The notes beneath the pieces are model-generated. The model was not told where the DNA came from, made no database searches, and saw nothing but the letters and a program-made list of their open reading frames with translations. Position numbers and translations under genes: made by a program. Of a stretch of DNA of 64,000 bases, positions 9,001-18,274 are shown in pieces (the stretch's first letter is position 1; each line of letters begins with the position of its first letter). The stretch spans positions 124,001-188,000 of the forward strand of contig JAGKSW010000018.1 of assembly GCA_018993265.1 (NCBI GenBank), written 5' to 3'. The DNA is from Nostoc sp. TH1S01 (GTDB taxonomy: Bacteria > Cyanobacteriota > Cyanobacteriia > Cyanobacteriales > Nostocaceae).

Positions 9001-11136
9001 CCTACCTTGGCTGATTGGTGCGTTGTTGATGTGGTTGGGGAAGATCGTACAATTCAACAAATAGCGATGATTGCCGCTATTCCGGCTAAACAAGAAATAT
9101 TAACAGAACTGCGACGACGTTATCCGCCCAAATACGAAAACAACAGTCCGTTTCGAGAAACTTTGCTTCGAGGCAAATCAATCTTCTATCCCGAATTACC
9201 ACCCCAAATTCTGGCAGAGATGGCTGAAGACGAGGAGCATTTGCAATTACTCCAAAGCCTGGGTATGGGTTCTTTGATCATTATTCCCCTACATTTGCGC
9301 GGGGAAGTATTTGGCGTAATTTCTTTAGTGAGAGGCGAATCGAGTTGTGCTTATAATTCAGCAGACTTGGCATTAGCAGAAGATTTGGCTCATCGTGCGG
9401 CGGCGGCTATTGATAACGCTAGACTTTACCAAAAAACCCAGCAGGCAAAACAAGCCGCAGAATTAGCAGTCAGCCGCACTGTACGTTTACAAAAAATCAC
9501 CGCCGCTCTTTCCGAAGCTATCACCCCGCAACAAGTGGCTGATGTTGTGGTTAACCAGGGAATTGCGGCTTTGGGTGCGAGTGCAGGTTCTGTGAGTTTG
9601 TTAGTGGAACATGGCAGTTATCTAAAAGTAGTGCAAGCCACTGGTTATCCGTCATCAGTGCTGGACGCTTGGAAAAGTTTTTCGGTGACGACGGCTGTGC
9701 CTTTAGCGGAAACAGTGCGAACAGGCAAAGCAATTTTTCTCGAAACTCCAGCCGCCTTAGCAGATAATTATCCCCACTTAGCAGAGTTGCCCTCGGTAAC
9801 AGGAAATGCTGCTTTTGCTTGTATTCCCTTGATTGTAGAAAAACAAGTGATTGGGGCATTAGGGTTGAGCTTTGCGACTTCTCAAACATTTTCGGAAGCA
9901 GACCAAGGATTTATGTTGACATTGGGGCAACAATGTGGTCAAGCGATCGCCCGCGCTCAACTCTACGAAGCCGAACGCCTTGCCCGTTCTGAAGCCGAAA
10001 CCGCCAACCGCATTAAAGATGAATTTCTGGCGGTGCTTTCCCATGAACTAAGAACTCCCCTCAACCCGATTTTGGGCTGGGCAAAATTACTCCGCACGCG
10101 CAAAAACGACGAAGCGACAATAGTTAGGGCGTTGGAAACCATTGAACGCAACGCCAAGTTACAAGCCCAACTGATTGAAGATTTATTAGATGTATCGCGG
10201 ATTTTGCGGGGTAAGTTAAGTCTGCATATCCGCACCGTGGATTTAAACAGCACAATTACCGCCGCCTTAGAAACAGTGCGTTTAGCCGCCGAAGCCAAGT
10301 CTATTCAACTGCAAACCTCACTACCCCAGCATAACGTCGAGGTGATGGGGGATGGCGATCGCTTGCAACAAATTGTCTGGAATTTGGTATCAAATGCCGT
10401 AAAATTTACCCCGTCAGCCGGACGGGTAGAATTGCGCTTAGAGCAAGTCGGCATGGAGGCGCAAATTCAAGTTATTGATAACGGTAAGGGCATCACCCCG
10501 GAATTTTTACCCTACGTCTTTGAATACTTCCGCCAAGCCGATGGTAAAACTACTAGAGTGTTTGGTGGGTTGGGATTAGGACTGGCAATTGTCCGCCATT
10601 TAGTAGAACTGCACGGTGGTACAGTTTGGGCAGAAAGCCCAGGTGAAGGGCAAGGGGCAACTTTTACTGTGCGATTACCTTTACATAAAAGTGCTGATCC
10701 CAACCTGTTGAATCCTGAGACTGCACAGATGGACTTGGCAACCCACGATTCATTATTGGCGGGAGTGCGAATTTTGTTTGTTGATGATCAAGCTGATGTC
10801 TTGGAGTTTTTCAGCTTTGCCTTAGAACAGTATGGGGCAGAAGTGACAGCAGTCTCTTCCGCCGCAGAAGCATTAGAAATGCTAGTCCAGTTACAGCCGG
10901 ATATTTTATTAAGCGATATTGGAATGCCCATTATGGACGGCTATATGTTGCTGCGCCAAGTGAGGCAATTACCAAAAGACAAAGGCGGGAAAATTCCCGC
11001 GATCGCCCTCACAGCCTATGCTGGAGAAATCGACTACAAACAAGCAATGGCCGCAGGCTTTCAACGGCATATACCCAAACCCGTTGATCCCCAGGATTTA
11101 GCAATTGCGATCGCCAAATTGATTACTCAACAATGA
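6046..11136 (+). CDS. Hybrid sensor histidine kinase: N-terminal DUF4118-like TM region, multiple PAS/PAC and GAF domains, HisKA, HATPase_c, C-terminal receiver
   Basis: LAVLSHELRTPLNPILGWAKLL (H box), IVWNLVSNAVKFTP (N box), DNGKGITPEFLPYVFEYFRQ, GGLGLGLAIVRHLVELHGG; REC ILFVDDQADVLEFF...DILLSDIGMPIMDGY...PAIALTAYAG. Confidence 0.95.
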   Translation: MYISHHKYWLLASVFMPYIHYSHLLRYCFVVVIVATALVIMLLLDPILDMKRAPFLLFFSAVMVSAWYGGLKSGLLATFLSAIVSDYFFLSQQYALNLSLSNGVKILLFALQGLMFSFICEALRHAKRKAEINFQKLKVSEERFRVALSNSDIVVFQQDRDFRYQWIHNLQGIDTVAAVLGKTDYELFPTAVAQQLTTIKRRAVEQGSCTREEVCITLRGEVVYYDLLVEPLKDGDGGVTCVGVNITERKQTEIEKAKLQSKLQQALQQKDESLALLNTWLTTSPVALAFLDSELRYVYANEALAAINGVPLSQHIGRTLQEILPEWAAQLEPVFQQVMQTRQPLLNQEVNGETYPPGVYRQSLVSYYPVSLPNGKLLGVGVTGIEITPLKQAEQALRDSEAKFRGVVESNMIGIGFWERDGRITDANDALLNMLGYSREDLVNGEVDWRNLTPVEYLPLDEQALKQFQHSSFCTPYEKEYLRKDGTRLPVLIGSSHFEGTLDRGAFFVLDITERKQVEEQLRYVAEISSLLSTSLDYEETLQQIATISVPQLADWCSVEILAEDGSLRRLPLAYADPSQAELAQKLQEYVPNLSGTHPIARVLQTGKPELISQVTDAVLVAATQNAEHLEIVRQLGVKSAMVVPLIAHKRVLGCISFAIAQSNRCYDETDLNLATDIAYRAALAVENAQLYRDNHQALINYAESLSLLDALLAGAPVAVCFLDRELRYIRINQVLADINGFPVEAHLGRKFSEIFPRMAARFEEQLQQVLETGEPLLNVEISGEVPGKRGMYGYWLGNYYPVRNALDETVGIGIILSDVTATKVAEIALRESESRFRAMFNQAAVGIALVGLTGKFLQVNPALCEITGYSQEELIQMNFQDITHPDDLAVDWEQAGRVVAKEINGYSLEKRYIRKDGSLVWVNLTSSAVWDIHGQAKYAVGIIEDISDRKQAELAQNFLVEASSLLAASLDYQVTLNNVANLVVPTLADWCVVDVVGEDRTIQQIAMIAAIPAKQEILTELRRRYPPKYENNSPFRETLLRGKSIFYPELPPQILAEMAEDEEHLQLLQSLGMGSLIIIPLHLRGEVFGVISLVRGESSCAYNSADLALAEDLAHRAAAAIDNARLYQKTQQAKQAAELAVSRTVRLQKITAALSEAITPQQVADVVVNQGIAALGASAGSVSLLVEHGSYLKVVQATGYPSSVLDAWKSFSVTTAVPLAETVRTGKAIFLETPAALADNYPHLAELPSVTGNAAFACIPLIVEKQVIGALGLSFATSQTFSEADQGFMLTLGQQCGQAIARAQLYEAERLARSEAETANRIKDEFLAVLSHELRTPLNPILGWAKLLRTRKNDEATIVRALETIERNAKLQAQLIEDLLDVSRILRGKLSLHIRTVDLNSTITAALETVRLAAEAKSIQLQTSLPQHNVEVMGDGDRLQQIVWNLVSNAVKFTPSAGRVELRLEQVGMEAQIQVIDNGKGITPEFLPYVFEYFRQADGKTTRVFGGLGLGLAIVRHLVELHGGTVWAESPGEGQGATFTVRLPLHKSADPNLLNPETAQMDLATHDSLLAGVRILFVDDQADVLEFFSFALEQYGAEVTAVSSAAEALEMLVQLQPDILLSDIGMPIMDGYMLLRQVRQLPKDKGGKIPAIALTAYAGEIDYKQAMAAGFQRHIPKPVDPQDLAIAIAKLITQQ

Positions 11137-11565
11137 GAACAATAATTAGCGCCGCTGACATGACCGCCACTCATCAAAAACAATCTCTCCTCTGGCTCTC
11201 AGCATTTATCACTCTAGAGAGAATAGGTTTAATCTAATAATAATGATAAACTTTTTCAATTAATTACATAGTTTTATGAATTACGTATCTAGCTATACTA
11301 CCGAAGAGTGCTTGTTTATCAGGCTTTTATCCCTGACTGAACAAGCTTAGTTATAAACTTGACTATTCTGGAAGGTTAAGAGAGACTAACTAATGACAGA
11401 CGTATTGACTTATTAAATTAATAACTTTTGTAAATTTTCTGAGATATTTATTTTGAGAGATGGAACATTAGTTAAAAAATGGCAAGTTTGTGTCTAAGTA
11501 ACAATGTTCCCTGGACAGGCTTTTTAGCATTGTGCTAAGGGTACAGTCCAAGCTTACTATCGTGG

Positions 11566-11787
11566 TTGGCCAAAAGCATGGAGACATTAGAATTCATAAT
11601 TTATCCAGACGGTCGGGTACAAGAGAAAGTCACTGGCATTGTGGGTGCTTCTTGTGCTGAGGTAACAGCGGCAATTGAAGCACAGCTGGGGCAAGTACTT
11701 AGTCAAGAGCCAACCTCAGAATATTTCGCCAATCAGTTACAACAATCTAATCAGGCGAATACCCAAGCTACTTACAGCGAATGGTAA
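11566..11787 (+). CDS. DUF2997 family small protein
   Basis: METLEFIIYPDGRVQEKVTGIVGASCAEVTAAIEAQLG; directly upstream of Ycf35-like and ferredoxin genes, a common cyanobacterial arrangement; start probably ATG at 11578. Confidence 0.8.
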   Translation: MAKSMETLEFIIYPDGRVQEKVTGIVGASCAEVTAAIEAQLGQVLSQEPTSEYFANQLQQSNQANTQATYSEW

Positions 11788-11825
11788 GTTTTCCAACAGT
11801 TTATTGTCGTTGATTTACAACCACC

Positions 11826-12212
11826 ATGTCACACTTTAGCCAAATTAAGACTCAAATCCGTAACCTTGAATCTTTGAAAGATGCGCTAACTGATTTGGGC
11901 ATCGACTGGAAACCCGGCCCCCGTGAGGTACGTGGCTATCGTGGTCAAACCCATCCTGCGGAAGTGACCATTGAGCAAGAAAATGGCTATGACATCGGCT
12001 TTAGATGGAATGGCAAAGAATACGAATTAGTTGCTGACTTACAATACTGGCAGCAAAATCTGTCTGTAGATGGTTTCTTGCGCCAAGTATCCCAACGTTA
12101 TGCTTTCCAAACAGTAGTTAAAGAAACCGCAATGGCTGGTTTTCAAGTTACTGAACAACAAAAGAACGAAGACGGTTCTATTCGCTTAGTAGTACAACGC
12201 TGGAGTGCGTAA
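11826..12212 (+). CDS. DUF1257 / Ycf35-like protein
   Basis: MSHFSQIKTQIRNLESLKDALTDLGIDWKPGPREVRGYRGQTHPAEVTI...GYDIGFRWNGKEYELVADLQYW. Confidence 0.9.
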   Translation: MSHFSQIKTQIRNLESLKDALTDLGIDWKPGPREVRGYRGQTHPAEVTIEQENGYDIGFRWNGKEYELVADLQYWQQNLSVDGFLRQVSQRYAFQTVVKETAMAGFQVTEQQKNEDGSIRLVVQRWSA

Positions 12213-12673
12213 TGGCTGATTTTCTGCCTTCGCCGGAAGAACAGGATGATAATCGTTCCGGTTTGGAACCAGAATTAGGCGGTTTTTTGCGGGATGACCC
12301 CGAACGTTCTGGTTTGGAACCTGAATTAGGTGGAGTGTTGCGGCAAAAAGGTGTTTATGTTGACGAAATCACCTGCATTGGCTGTAAACACTGCGCCCAT
12401 GTTGCGCGAAATACTTTTTACATTGAACCAGATTACGGGCGATCGCGCGTAATTCGTCAAGATGGGGACGCGGAAGAAATCATTCAAGAAGCAATTGACA
12501 CCTGTCCGGTTGATTGCATTCATTGGGTAGATTATACAGAACTGAGAAAGTTAGAAGATGAGCGCAAATATCAAGTAATTCCTGTTGTTGGTTATCCGGT
12601 AGAATTGGCAGTTGCTGCTTCTGAAAAACGACGGAAAAAGCAAAGACTCAAAAACAAAAAATCCCGTTATTAA
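12212..12673 (+). CDS. 4Fe-4S ferredoxin (single-cluster type) with duplicated N-terminal motif
   Basis: CIGCKHCAHVARNTFYIEPDYGRSRVI...CPVDCIHWVDY; overlaps the previous stop codon. Confidence 0.92.
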   Translation: MADFLPSPEEQDDNRSGLEPELGGFLRDDPERSGLEPELGGVLRQKGVYVDEITCIGCKHCAHVARNTFYIEPDYGRSRVIRQDGDAEEIIQEAIDTCPVDCIHWVDYTELRKLEDERKYQVIPVVGYPVELAVAASEKRRKKQRLKNKKSRY

Positions 12674-12701
12674 AATAAACAAATTAAATAATTACACAAT
12701 C

Positions 12702-12730
12702 AGGACTGGTGAAATCCAGTCCTTTTATTT
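12702..12730 (+). terminator. Rho-independent terminator of the ferredoxin operon
   Basis: AGGACTGG tgaaat CCAGTCCT followed by TTTATTTTATT. Confidence 0.85.
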
Positions 12731-12744
12731 TATTAGTAAATTTT

Positions 12745-14000
12745 TTGACATACTCCCCAGCCTAAAGGCGTGGGGATTCTAGGCTCAAACAGCAATTGCA
12801 GTTTCAAACCGACTTACATCGCCTAACCCAATGGTTGATGCCCCAACCATAAGAATATTAACTGCGGCGTTTTCATCCCTGCCATTAATTGACTGACAAC
12901 CTGAACAACGCCATTCTCTAACTGACAATTCAAGACTTTCTAAAACATGCCCACAGCAAGAGCAAGTCTTCGTGGTGGGATACCATTGATCGATGAAAAC
13001 AACCCTCTTTTTCTTCTTTTTGGCAACCCATTCTAGTATTTGCAGAAACTCTCCAAACGCCAAATCCGAGATTTTCCTCCCCCAAAGACGCTGCATTCCT
13101 TTGAGGTTTAGTGTTTCAAAACATAACACATCAAACTTATCAGTTAGTTCATGTGCCAATTTCCACGCGCCATCACGCCGACGATGAGAAATATCTTCAT
13201 GCTTGCGGACTAAATTCTTTCTGGCTCGTTCACGATTAGATGAGCCTTTAAGTTTTTTAGAATGCTGTCTGCTGGCTATTTTGATGGCGTTGAGTGACTG
13301 CTTAAAAAATTGGGGTGATTCAATTTTAGTGCCATCTGAGCAAGTCAGGAATGTCCGCAATCCGAAATCAAAACCAGCGATTTTACCCGTCTTGACTTCA
13401 ATTTCTGGTTTGTTGCCTTCATCAACCACCACCACCATAAATAATTCACCTAATGGTGTGCGTTTAATGGTTAAAGTTTTGACTGTTCCTTCTATGTCTC
13501 TCGATTTCCAAAATTGATATACTCGCTGACCTATTTTCACTCTGTTGCTACCTAAAAATTTATAGCCTGCTTGTTTGAGAGTGAATGATTTGTATTTTTT
13601 AACTTTCTTAAATCCTGGTGGTCTAACTCCTTTTTTGTTGTGTTTAAAAAACAATTGGTAGGCTTTCTCTATGCGTTGACAGATATCTTGTACTGCTTGA
13701 GAGCCTACTGATTGCCAGAATGGATTACGTTTTCTTAATTTGGCAATATGAGACTGAAGTTTTGCACAACTCAAATGTTTGCCCCATATTCTGTAGTAGC
13801 GTTTGTGTAGGGCAATACAATGATTGTAGATAACACCAGCAGCATTAATCATGCGTTTGAGGTATCTATTACTTTTGTGTTGATATAGCTTAAACTTCAG
13901 TGTTTTCATATTAATATTTTACCAAAATATGGAAGCTAAAAATTCCAATTTTTCTTAAATTAAGCAAAGTCGCCCTTCAAGGACGAGGAACCTCAGACCC
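12745..14000 (-). mobile_element. IS200/IS605-type element encoding TnpB only (approximate ends)
   Basis: Right end (minus strand) AATCCCCACGCCTTTAGGCTGGGGAGTATGTCAA hairpin after tnpB; left-end hairpin-like GAGGTTCCTCGTCCTTGAAGGGCGACTTT; no TnpA (Y1 transposase) nearby. Confidence 0.75.
12785..13909 (-). CDS. tnpB: TnpB (IS200/IS605 family OrfB) RNA-guided nuclease-type protein, apparently intact
   Basis: RuvC-like motifs AGFDFGLRTFLT, CFETLNLKGM, GRDENAAVNIL; zinc finger CSCCGHVLESLELSVREWRCSGC. Confidence 0.93.
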   Translation of the reverse strand: MKTLKFKLYQHKSNRYLKRMINAAGVIYNHCIALHKRYYRIWGKHLSCAKLQSHIAKLRKRNPFWQSVGSQAVQDICQRIEKAYQLFFKHNKKGVRPPGFKKVKKYKSFTLKQAGYKFLGSNRVKIGQRVYQFWKSRDIEGTVKTLTIKRTPLGELFMVVVVDEGNKPEIEVKTGKIAGFDFGLRTFLTCSDGTKIESPQFFKQSLNAIKIASRQHSKKLKGSSNRERARKNLVRKHEDISHRRRDGAWKLAHELTDKFDVLCFETLNLKGMQRLWGRKISDLAFGEFLQILEWVAKKKKKRVVFIDQWYPTTKTCSCCGHVLESLELSVREWRCSGCQSINGRDENAAVNILMVGASTIGLGDVSRFETAIAV

Positions 14001-14030
14001 ATGTTTTTGGTAAGTCCTGTGAAAATTCTT

Positions 14031-14429
14031 TCATCCTGACTGACTCATCAAAGATAAAATTTTCAACGTGCGTTGTGCATCTTCTGATTTGACGAACAAA
14101 TGATCATGATAATAAGCTGCAACCACGTTACAACTTATATTTGCTATTGCTAGTTGGTGAGAGATTGCTGCCGTCAGTCCAACTGCTTCCAGTGAAGAAT
14201 GAATAGTCAAAGTTATCCACGCTGCAATAAAAGAATAAGGAATTGAAAACTTATCTGCTTGCTGTTTTGTAATAATTAATGTTAAGCCTTCTACTTCTCG
14301 AAATACACAGACTGGTTCTATATTTACTGGAACTTGATCCATAGGTACAGAGCAGAATACATATTCACCAGTTTGTAATTGGGGTTTCATCCCTTTAATC
14401 AAAGTTGATAGTTCTGTTTCTCCACTCAT
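14031..14429 (-). CDS. ACT-domain-like protein (COG3602-type)
   Basis: YVFCSVPMDQVPVNIEPVCVFREVEGLTLIITKQQADKF...AAWITLTIHSSLEAVGLTAAISHQLAIANISCNVVAAYYHDHLFV. Confidence 0.75.
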   Translation of the reverse strand: MSGETELSTLIKGMKPQLQTGEYVFCSVPMDQVPVNIEPVCVFREVEGLTLIITKQQADKFSIPYSFIAAWITLTIHSSLEAVGLTAAISHQLAIANISCNVVAAYYHDHLFVKSEDAQRTLKILSLMSQSG

Positions 14430-14642
14430 TAGACCTATTGTATGAATCTTTCATGAATTACAGGAGATTTGATGTTTAAGAAGTGCAGCAACTGAATTAA
14501 ATTCAAAGTTTAAAAAGCATCCCTGAAATTGGTTTACCTTACTTACATCAAAAGTGCTGTAAATTGATGACTGCACAAACCACATTTTTCAACTCTGAGA
14601 ACCTGTTTAGGCTGGCTATGCAAGTTTTTTTTGTATAGTTTT

Positions 14643-14670
14643 ATATAGACGCGCTATAGCACGTCTATAT
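14643..14670 (-). terminator. Inverted repeat ATATAGACG...CGTCTATAT with inner GCTATAGC palindrome, just downstream of sir
   Basis: Hairpin read directly downstream of the stop at 14686. Confidence 0.5.
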
Positions 14671-14685
14671 TCCTGAATTCGGCTG

Positions 14686-16653
14686 TTAACTATCTATCTG
14701 CAAGTAAATCTTCAACGCTTCATTGACTATTTCTGTCATTGATTTACCTTGGCTGGTAGCAGTTTCCTTTAACTTGCTATAAACCTCGTCATAAAGGCTA
14801 ATGCGGGGACGGGATCTGCTGGGTGCAGCTTTCTTTTTAGCTGGTGCTGCTGGGGCTGGAGTTTCTGCGGTGGTGAAAGCAATAGTTTCAGGCTGATACT
14901 GTGCTGCAAATTCATGAATAGCATCAAAACCAACCCGTGAGCAAAAATCACCAAAGCTTTCTTCTGCTTGGCGTGATTTCTTGAAGAAAACAAAAATTGG
15001 CTCTAAAAAGCTTTCAATATCGTTGTGGTGCAACTTTTCGACAATTGGTTGTGCCAATCTTGTTTGATGTGGTGAACCGCCTAACCAAACTTGATAAGAT
15101 TCTGGCGCACTACCAACAAAACCTAATTCTGCCATATAAGGACGAGCGCAACCATTAGGACAGCCTGTCATTCTGATGACAAAATGCTCATCCTCTAAAC
15201 CAACTTTATCTAATAACGCCCGGACTCGTTCTAAAATTCCTGGTATTGCCCGTTCTGATTCAGTGATAGCCAAGCCGCAGGTAGGCAAAGCTGGACAAGC
15301 CATTGCATAGCGGAATAGTGGTTCGATTTTGCCAGGGTCAGAGACAACACCGCAACGGTCAAGAATCTCTTGAATAGCTGATTGGTTTTCTGGCGCTATG
15401 TCGCAGAAAATCAAGTTTTGGTGTGGTGTTAAGCGGATAGGTAGGTGAAACTGTTCGACAATTTCCCGCAAGGCGGTTTTGAGTTGAAGTGAACCTTCAT
15501 CCTTAACCCGACCATTGTCAATCGAAATACCTAAAAATAACTTGCCATCACCTTGTTCTTGCCAACCAAGGAAGTCTTCATATTTAAATTCTGGCAGTGG
15601 TTTAAAGGGGGCGACTGGTTTACCAAAATATTCCTCAACTTTGGCGCGGAATTTATCTACACCCCAATCATTAATTAAGTATTTTAGCCGAGCATGACGA
15701 CGATCACTGCGATCGCCATAATCTCTTTGAGTAGCCAGAATGGCTTTGACAATTTCGTAAACATCTGCCTTATCTACATAGCAAATTGGGTCTGCTAATC
15801 TCGCAAATGTTTCTTCTTTGTTGTGGGTTCTGCCTAAACCGCCACCAGCAAAGATATTAAATCCTTCTAGTTCGCCTTGAGGGTTGGTAATAACTACCAA
15901 AGTCAAGTCTTGGGAATATAAATCAATGGAGTTATCGCCCGGCACTGTCACGCTAACTTTGAACTTGCGCGGCATATAGTAGGTACCATACAGCGGTTCT
16001 TCGCTGTCAGTAAAAGTTGTGCCATTACCGTTGCGTTGACGTGCGGCTTTCACCTCTGGGTCTTCTTCCGCACTGATGGCTTTTTCGCCATCTAGCCAAA
16101 TTTCGTAATAAGCGCCAGTTTGGGGAGAGAGTAAGTCAGCAATTTTTTGAGCATATTCCCAAGCATACTGATATTCAGGGCGATTTTTGAAGGGAACTGG
16201 TGGGGCCATAACGTTGCGGTTGATATCGCCACAAGCACCCAAAGTTGAACCCAGATTTTGAATAATAGTCGCAATGGCAGCTTTGAGATTTTTCTTTAAA
16301 ATGCCATGCAGTTGGAAACCTTGACGAGTGGTAGCCCGTAATGTATTGTTGCCATATTCATCAGCCAGCTGATCTAAAGCCAAATATAATTGCGGCGGTA
16401 CCAATCCCCCAGGGTTCTTTGTCCGCAGCATAAATTGGTAATCTTTCTCCTGCCCCTTGACGCGATTGTCGCGGTTATCCTGCTGGTAGGAGCCATGAAA
16501 CTTGAGAATTTGCACCGCATCTTCACTAAAGTGAGTGGTATCCTCAAGGATCTGCGTTGCTACAGGTTCACGCAAAAAATTACTATTTTCTTTGATGCCT
16601 TCTACTTTTGAGGGCTTACGGTTGGCAAGTGGAGGAGGAGCAGATTTAACCAT
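14686..16653 (-). CDS. sir: Ferredoxin-dependent sulfite reductase with C-terminal ribbon-helix-helix-like extension
   Basis: [110 protein letters not shown]. Confidence 0.95.
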   Translation of the reverse strand: MVKSAPPPLANRKPSKVEGIKENSNFLREPVATQILEDTTHFSEDAVQILKFHGSYQQDNRDNRVKGQEKDYQFMLRTKNPGGLVPPQLYLALDQLADEYGNNTLRATTRQGFQLHGILKKNLKAAIATIIQNLGSTLGACGDINRNVMAPPVPFKNRPEYQYAWEYAQKIADLLSPQTGAYYEIWLDGEKAISAEEDPEVKAARQRNGNGTTFTDSEEPLYGTYYMPRKFKVSVTVPGDNSIDLYSQDLTLVVITNPQGELEGFNIFAGGGLGRTHNKEETFARLADPICYVDKADVYEIVKAILATQRDYGDRSDRRHARLKYLINDWGVDKFRAKVEEYFGKPVAPFKPLPEFKYEDFLGWQEQGDGKLFLGISIDNGRVKDEGSLQLKTALREIVEQFHLPIRLTPHQNLIFCDIAPENQSAIQEILDRCGVVSDPGKIEPLFRYAMACPALPTCGLAITESERAIPGILERVRALLDKVGLEDEHFVIRMTGCPNGCARPYMAELGFVGSAPESYQVWLGGSPHQTRLAQPIVEKLHHNDIESFLEPIFVFFKKSRQAEESFGDFCSRVGFDAIHEFAAQYQPETIAFTTAETPAPAAPAKKKAAPSRSRPRISLYDEVYSKLKETATSQGKSMTEIVNEALKIYLQIDS

Positions 16654-16985
16654 GAGAGTTGTATAGTATTCTCAATAAAGCAGGGATGAAACCCAAGGCT
16701 AAGTTTTTGGCTCAGTGATTCCCGGTAATTCGGTCGGAAATATGAGGAATACGACAATTGTAACACGGCAAAAAGCCGGCTTTGTCGATAGTTTTACACT
16801 TAACAAAACCAGCATATAGAAGTAGGTGGTATAAATCAACTTCAAGTTTGTTGGTTTTAGCTGACTTTTACGGATAAAGTCTGATATTCCATCAACCTTC
16901 AAAGTTCAACAACACCATTCACCATGTTGAACTGGAATTATCCCAACGTACTTAAGTATTAGTTGATAGCTAATAAATTTTCATA

Positions 16986-17009
16986 TTCTAACATTTGTAA
17001 ATGTTAGAA
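16986..17009. promoter_or_regulatory. Inverted repeat TTCTAACATTT-GT-AAATGTTAGAA between the beta-barrel gene and sir; operator or terminator undetermined
   Basis: 11-bp perfect arms, 2-nt centre. Confidence 0.45.
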
Positions 17010-17066
17010 CTGCTCACCAAAGTTACGCCTACTCAAAAATTAACTTCTCACTTCCGAGAGAGTTAG

Positions 17067-17615
17067 TTATTTAAAGCGATAGCCAATACCACCGTTGATG
17101 CTAACAGCAGAAGCCGGACTATTTTGATAAGCACGTAGTCCAACTTTGGCATTTGTGTAAATCAGGAAATTATTAGCGACTTCTGATTCTACACCAGCAC
17201 CCACGACTACAGAATCTCTATTACCTAAAGGACTGGGTGAACCATCTTTTTCGACAAAAGAATAACCACCAGTGACATAAGCATTAGTTCTATTAGCAAT
17301 TGGCACGTCTACGGAAACTTCTGGAATAATACTAGTCGTCTTATCATTCCAGAGAACATTACCCCGTGCAGAAACTGGGAGGTTTCCTAATTTGACTCTA
17401 CCTGTGAGATTACCGCCAAAGTTAGCTGCATCGTTGTTGAGTCCGCCATTAGTCACGCCTGCTGCAACACCAGCACCAATGTAACTAGCATCAGTCCCTT
17501 TTTTATCTTGAGCCGCAGCTTGTCCTGCATTCATTATCAGAGGCGCAATAACTAAAGAAGACAATGCCGAAATTGCCACGAAAGACCGAAGTAAACCTTT
17601 CATACTTTTGTTCAA
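17067..17615 (-). CDS. Secreted/outer-membrane beta-barrel-like protein, cyanobacterial
   Basis: Signal peptide MKGLLRSFVAISALSSLVIAPLIMNAGQAAAQ; amphipathic strands ending in GGIGYRFK. Confidence 0.6.
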   Translation of the reverse strand: MNKSMKGLLRSFVAISALSSLVIAPLIMNAGQAAAQDKKGTDASYIGAGVAAGVTNGGLNNDAANFGGNLTGRVKLGNLPVSARGNVLWNDKTTSIIPEVSVDVPIANRTNAYVTGGYSFVEKDGSPSPLGNRDSVVVGAGVESEVANNFLIYTNAKVGLRAYQNSPASAVSINGGIGYRFK

Positions 17616-18120
17616 TTTTTTGAATTATTACTGTTATTTACTAGGTCGTAAATTGTGTACAAAGGTTCCGAATAATTTTCAATTTCTATAAAATCGTTGT
17701 TATGATTGATGCTCAAAAGCTAATAGTAAATTTACTATTTTAGCTTGCATAAAATTTGCCGATATTCGCAGCAAAATTTATCTCAGCCGGAACTTTTGCG
17801 AGTAGGCGCTTAAAAAACTGGCACAGAAACAGGAGAAAAGTTAATTTTTTCTAGCATGACTGATGCAATGAAAATTGATAATTTTGCAATTTCAACTAAT
17901 GCCTAACAATTGCCTGTAGCAGTAATAGCAATAACCTATAGCAGAAATATATAAAGTAAATTCATCAGGATTCAGTACCCAGAGGCAGTTATCAGGGTTG
18001 AGTGTGATTTACAGATATTGGGCTGCTTGTGTTCTGACTTTAAAGGGAACAGGGAACAGTGTAGGCTGATGACGAGGACTGTTACTCCCGTCTAAATCGT
18101 CTGTAAAAGTGGTAATCCCA

Positions 18121-18182
18121 AGTAGGGGCGGGTTATCTAAATCTTCGTTAATCACCGATTATTTCGTGAACCCGCCCCTACT
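18121..18182. repeat. 62-bp intergenic repeat with perfect 14-bp terminal inverted repeats
   Basis: AGTAGGGGCGGGTT (18121-18134) / AACCCGCCCCTACT (18169-18182). Confidence 0.8.
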
Positions 18183-18274
18183 TTTGTCCCCATCCAACTG
18201 TTGCCTGTTGCCCGTTCCCTGTTCCCTCGACCGAAAGTCGGTGAAATTTTGGCAATTTTCGTGGAGATGGCATA

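Noticed and set aside
9551-10703. Minus-strand ORFs inside the histidine kinase gene
   Set aside because: Antisense to clearly conserved kinase domains; no independent support
12993-13517. Plus-strand ORFs within tnpB
   Set aside because: Antisense frames of the TnpB gene
17067-17615. Possible surface adhesin or toxin
   Set aside because: Only a signal peptide and barrel-like strands are visible; nothing supports a specific function
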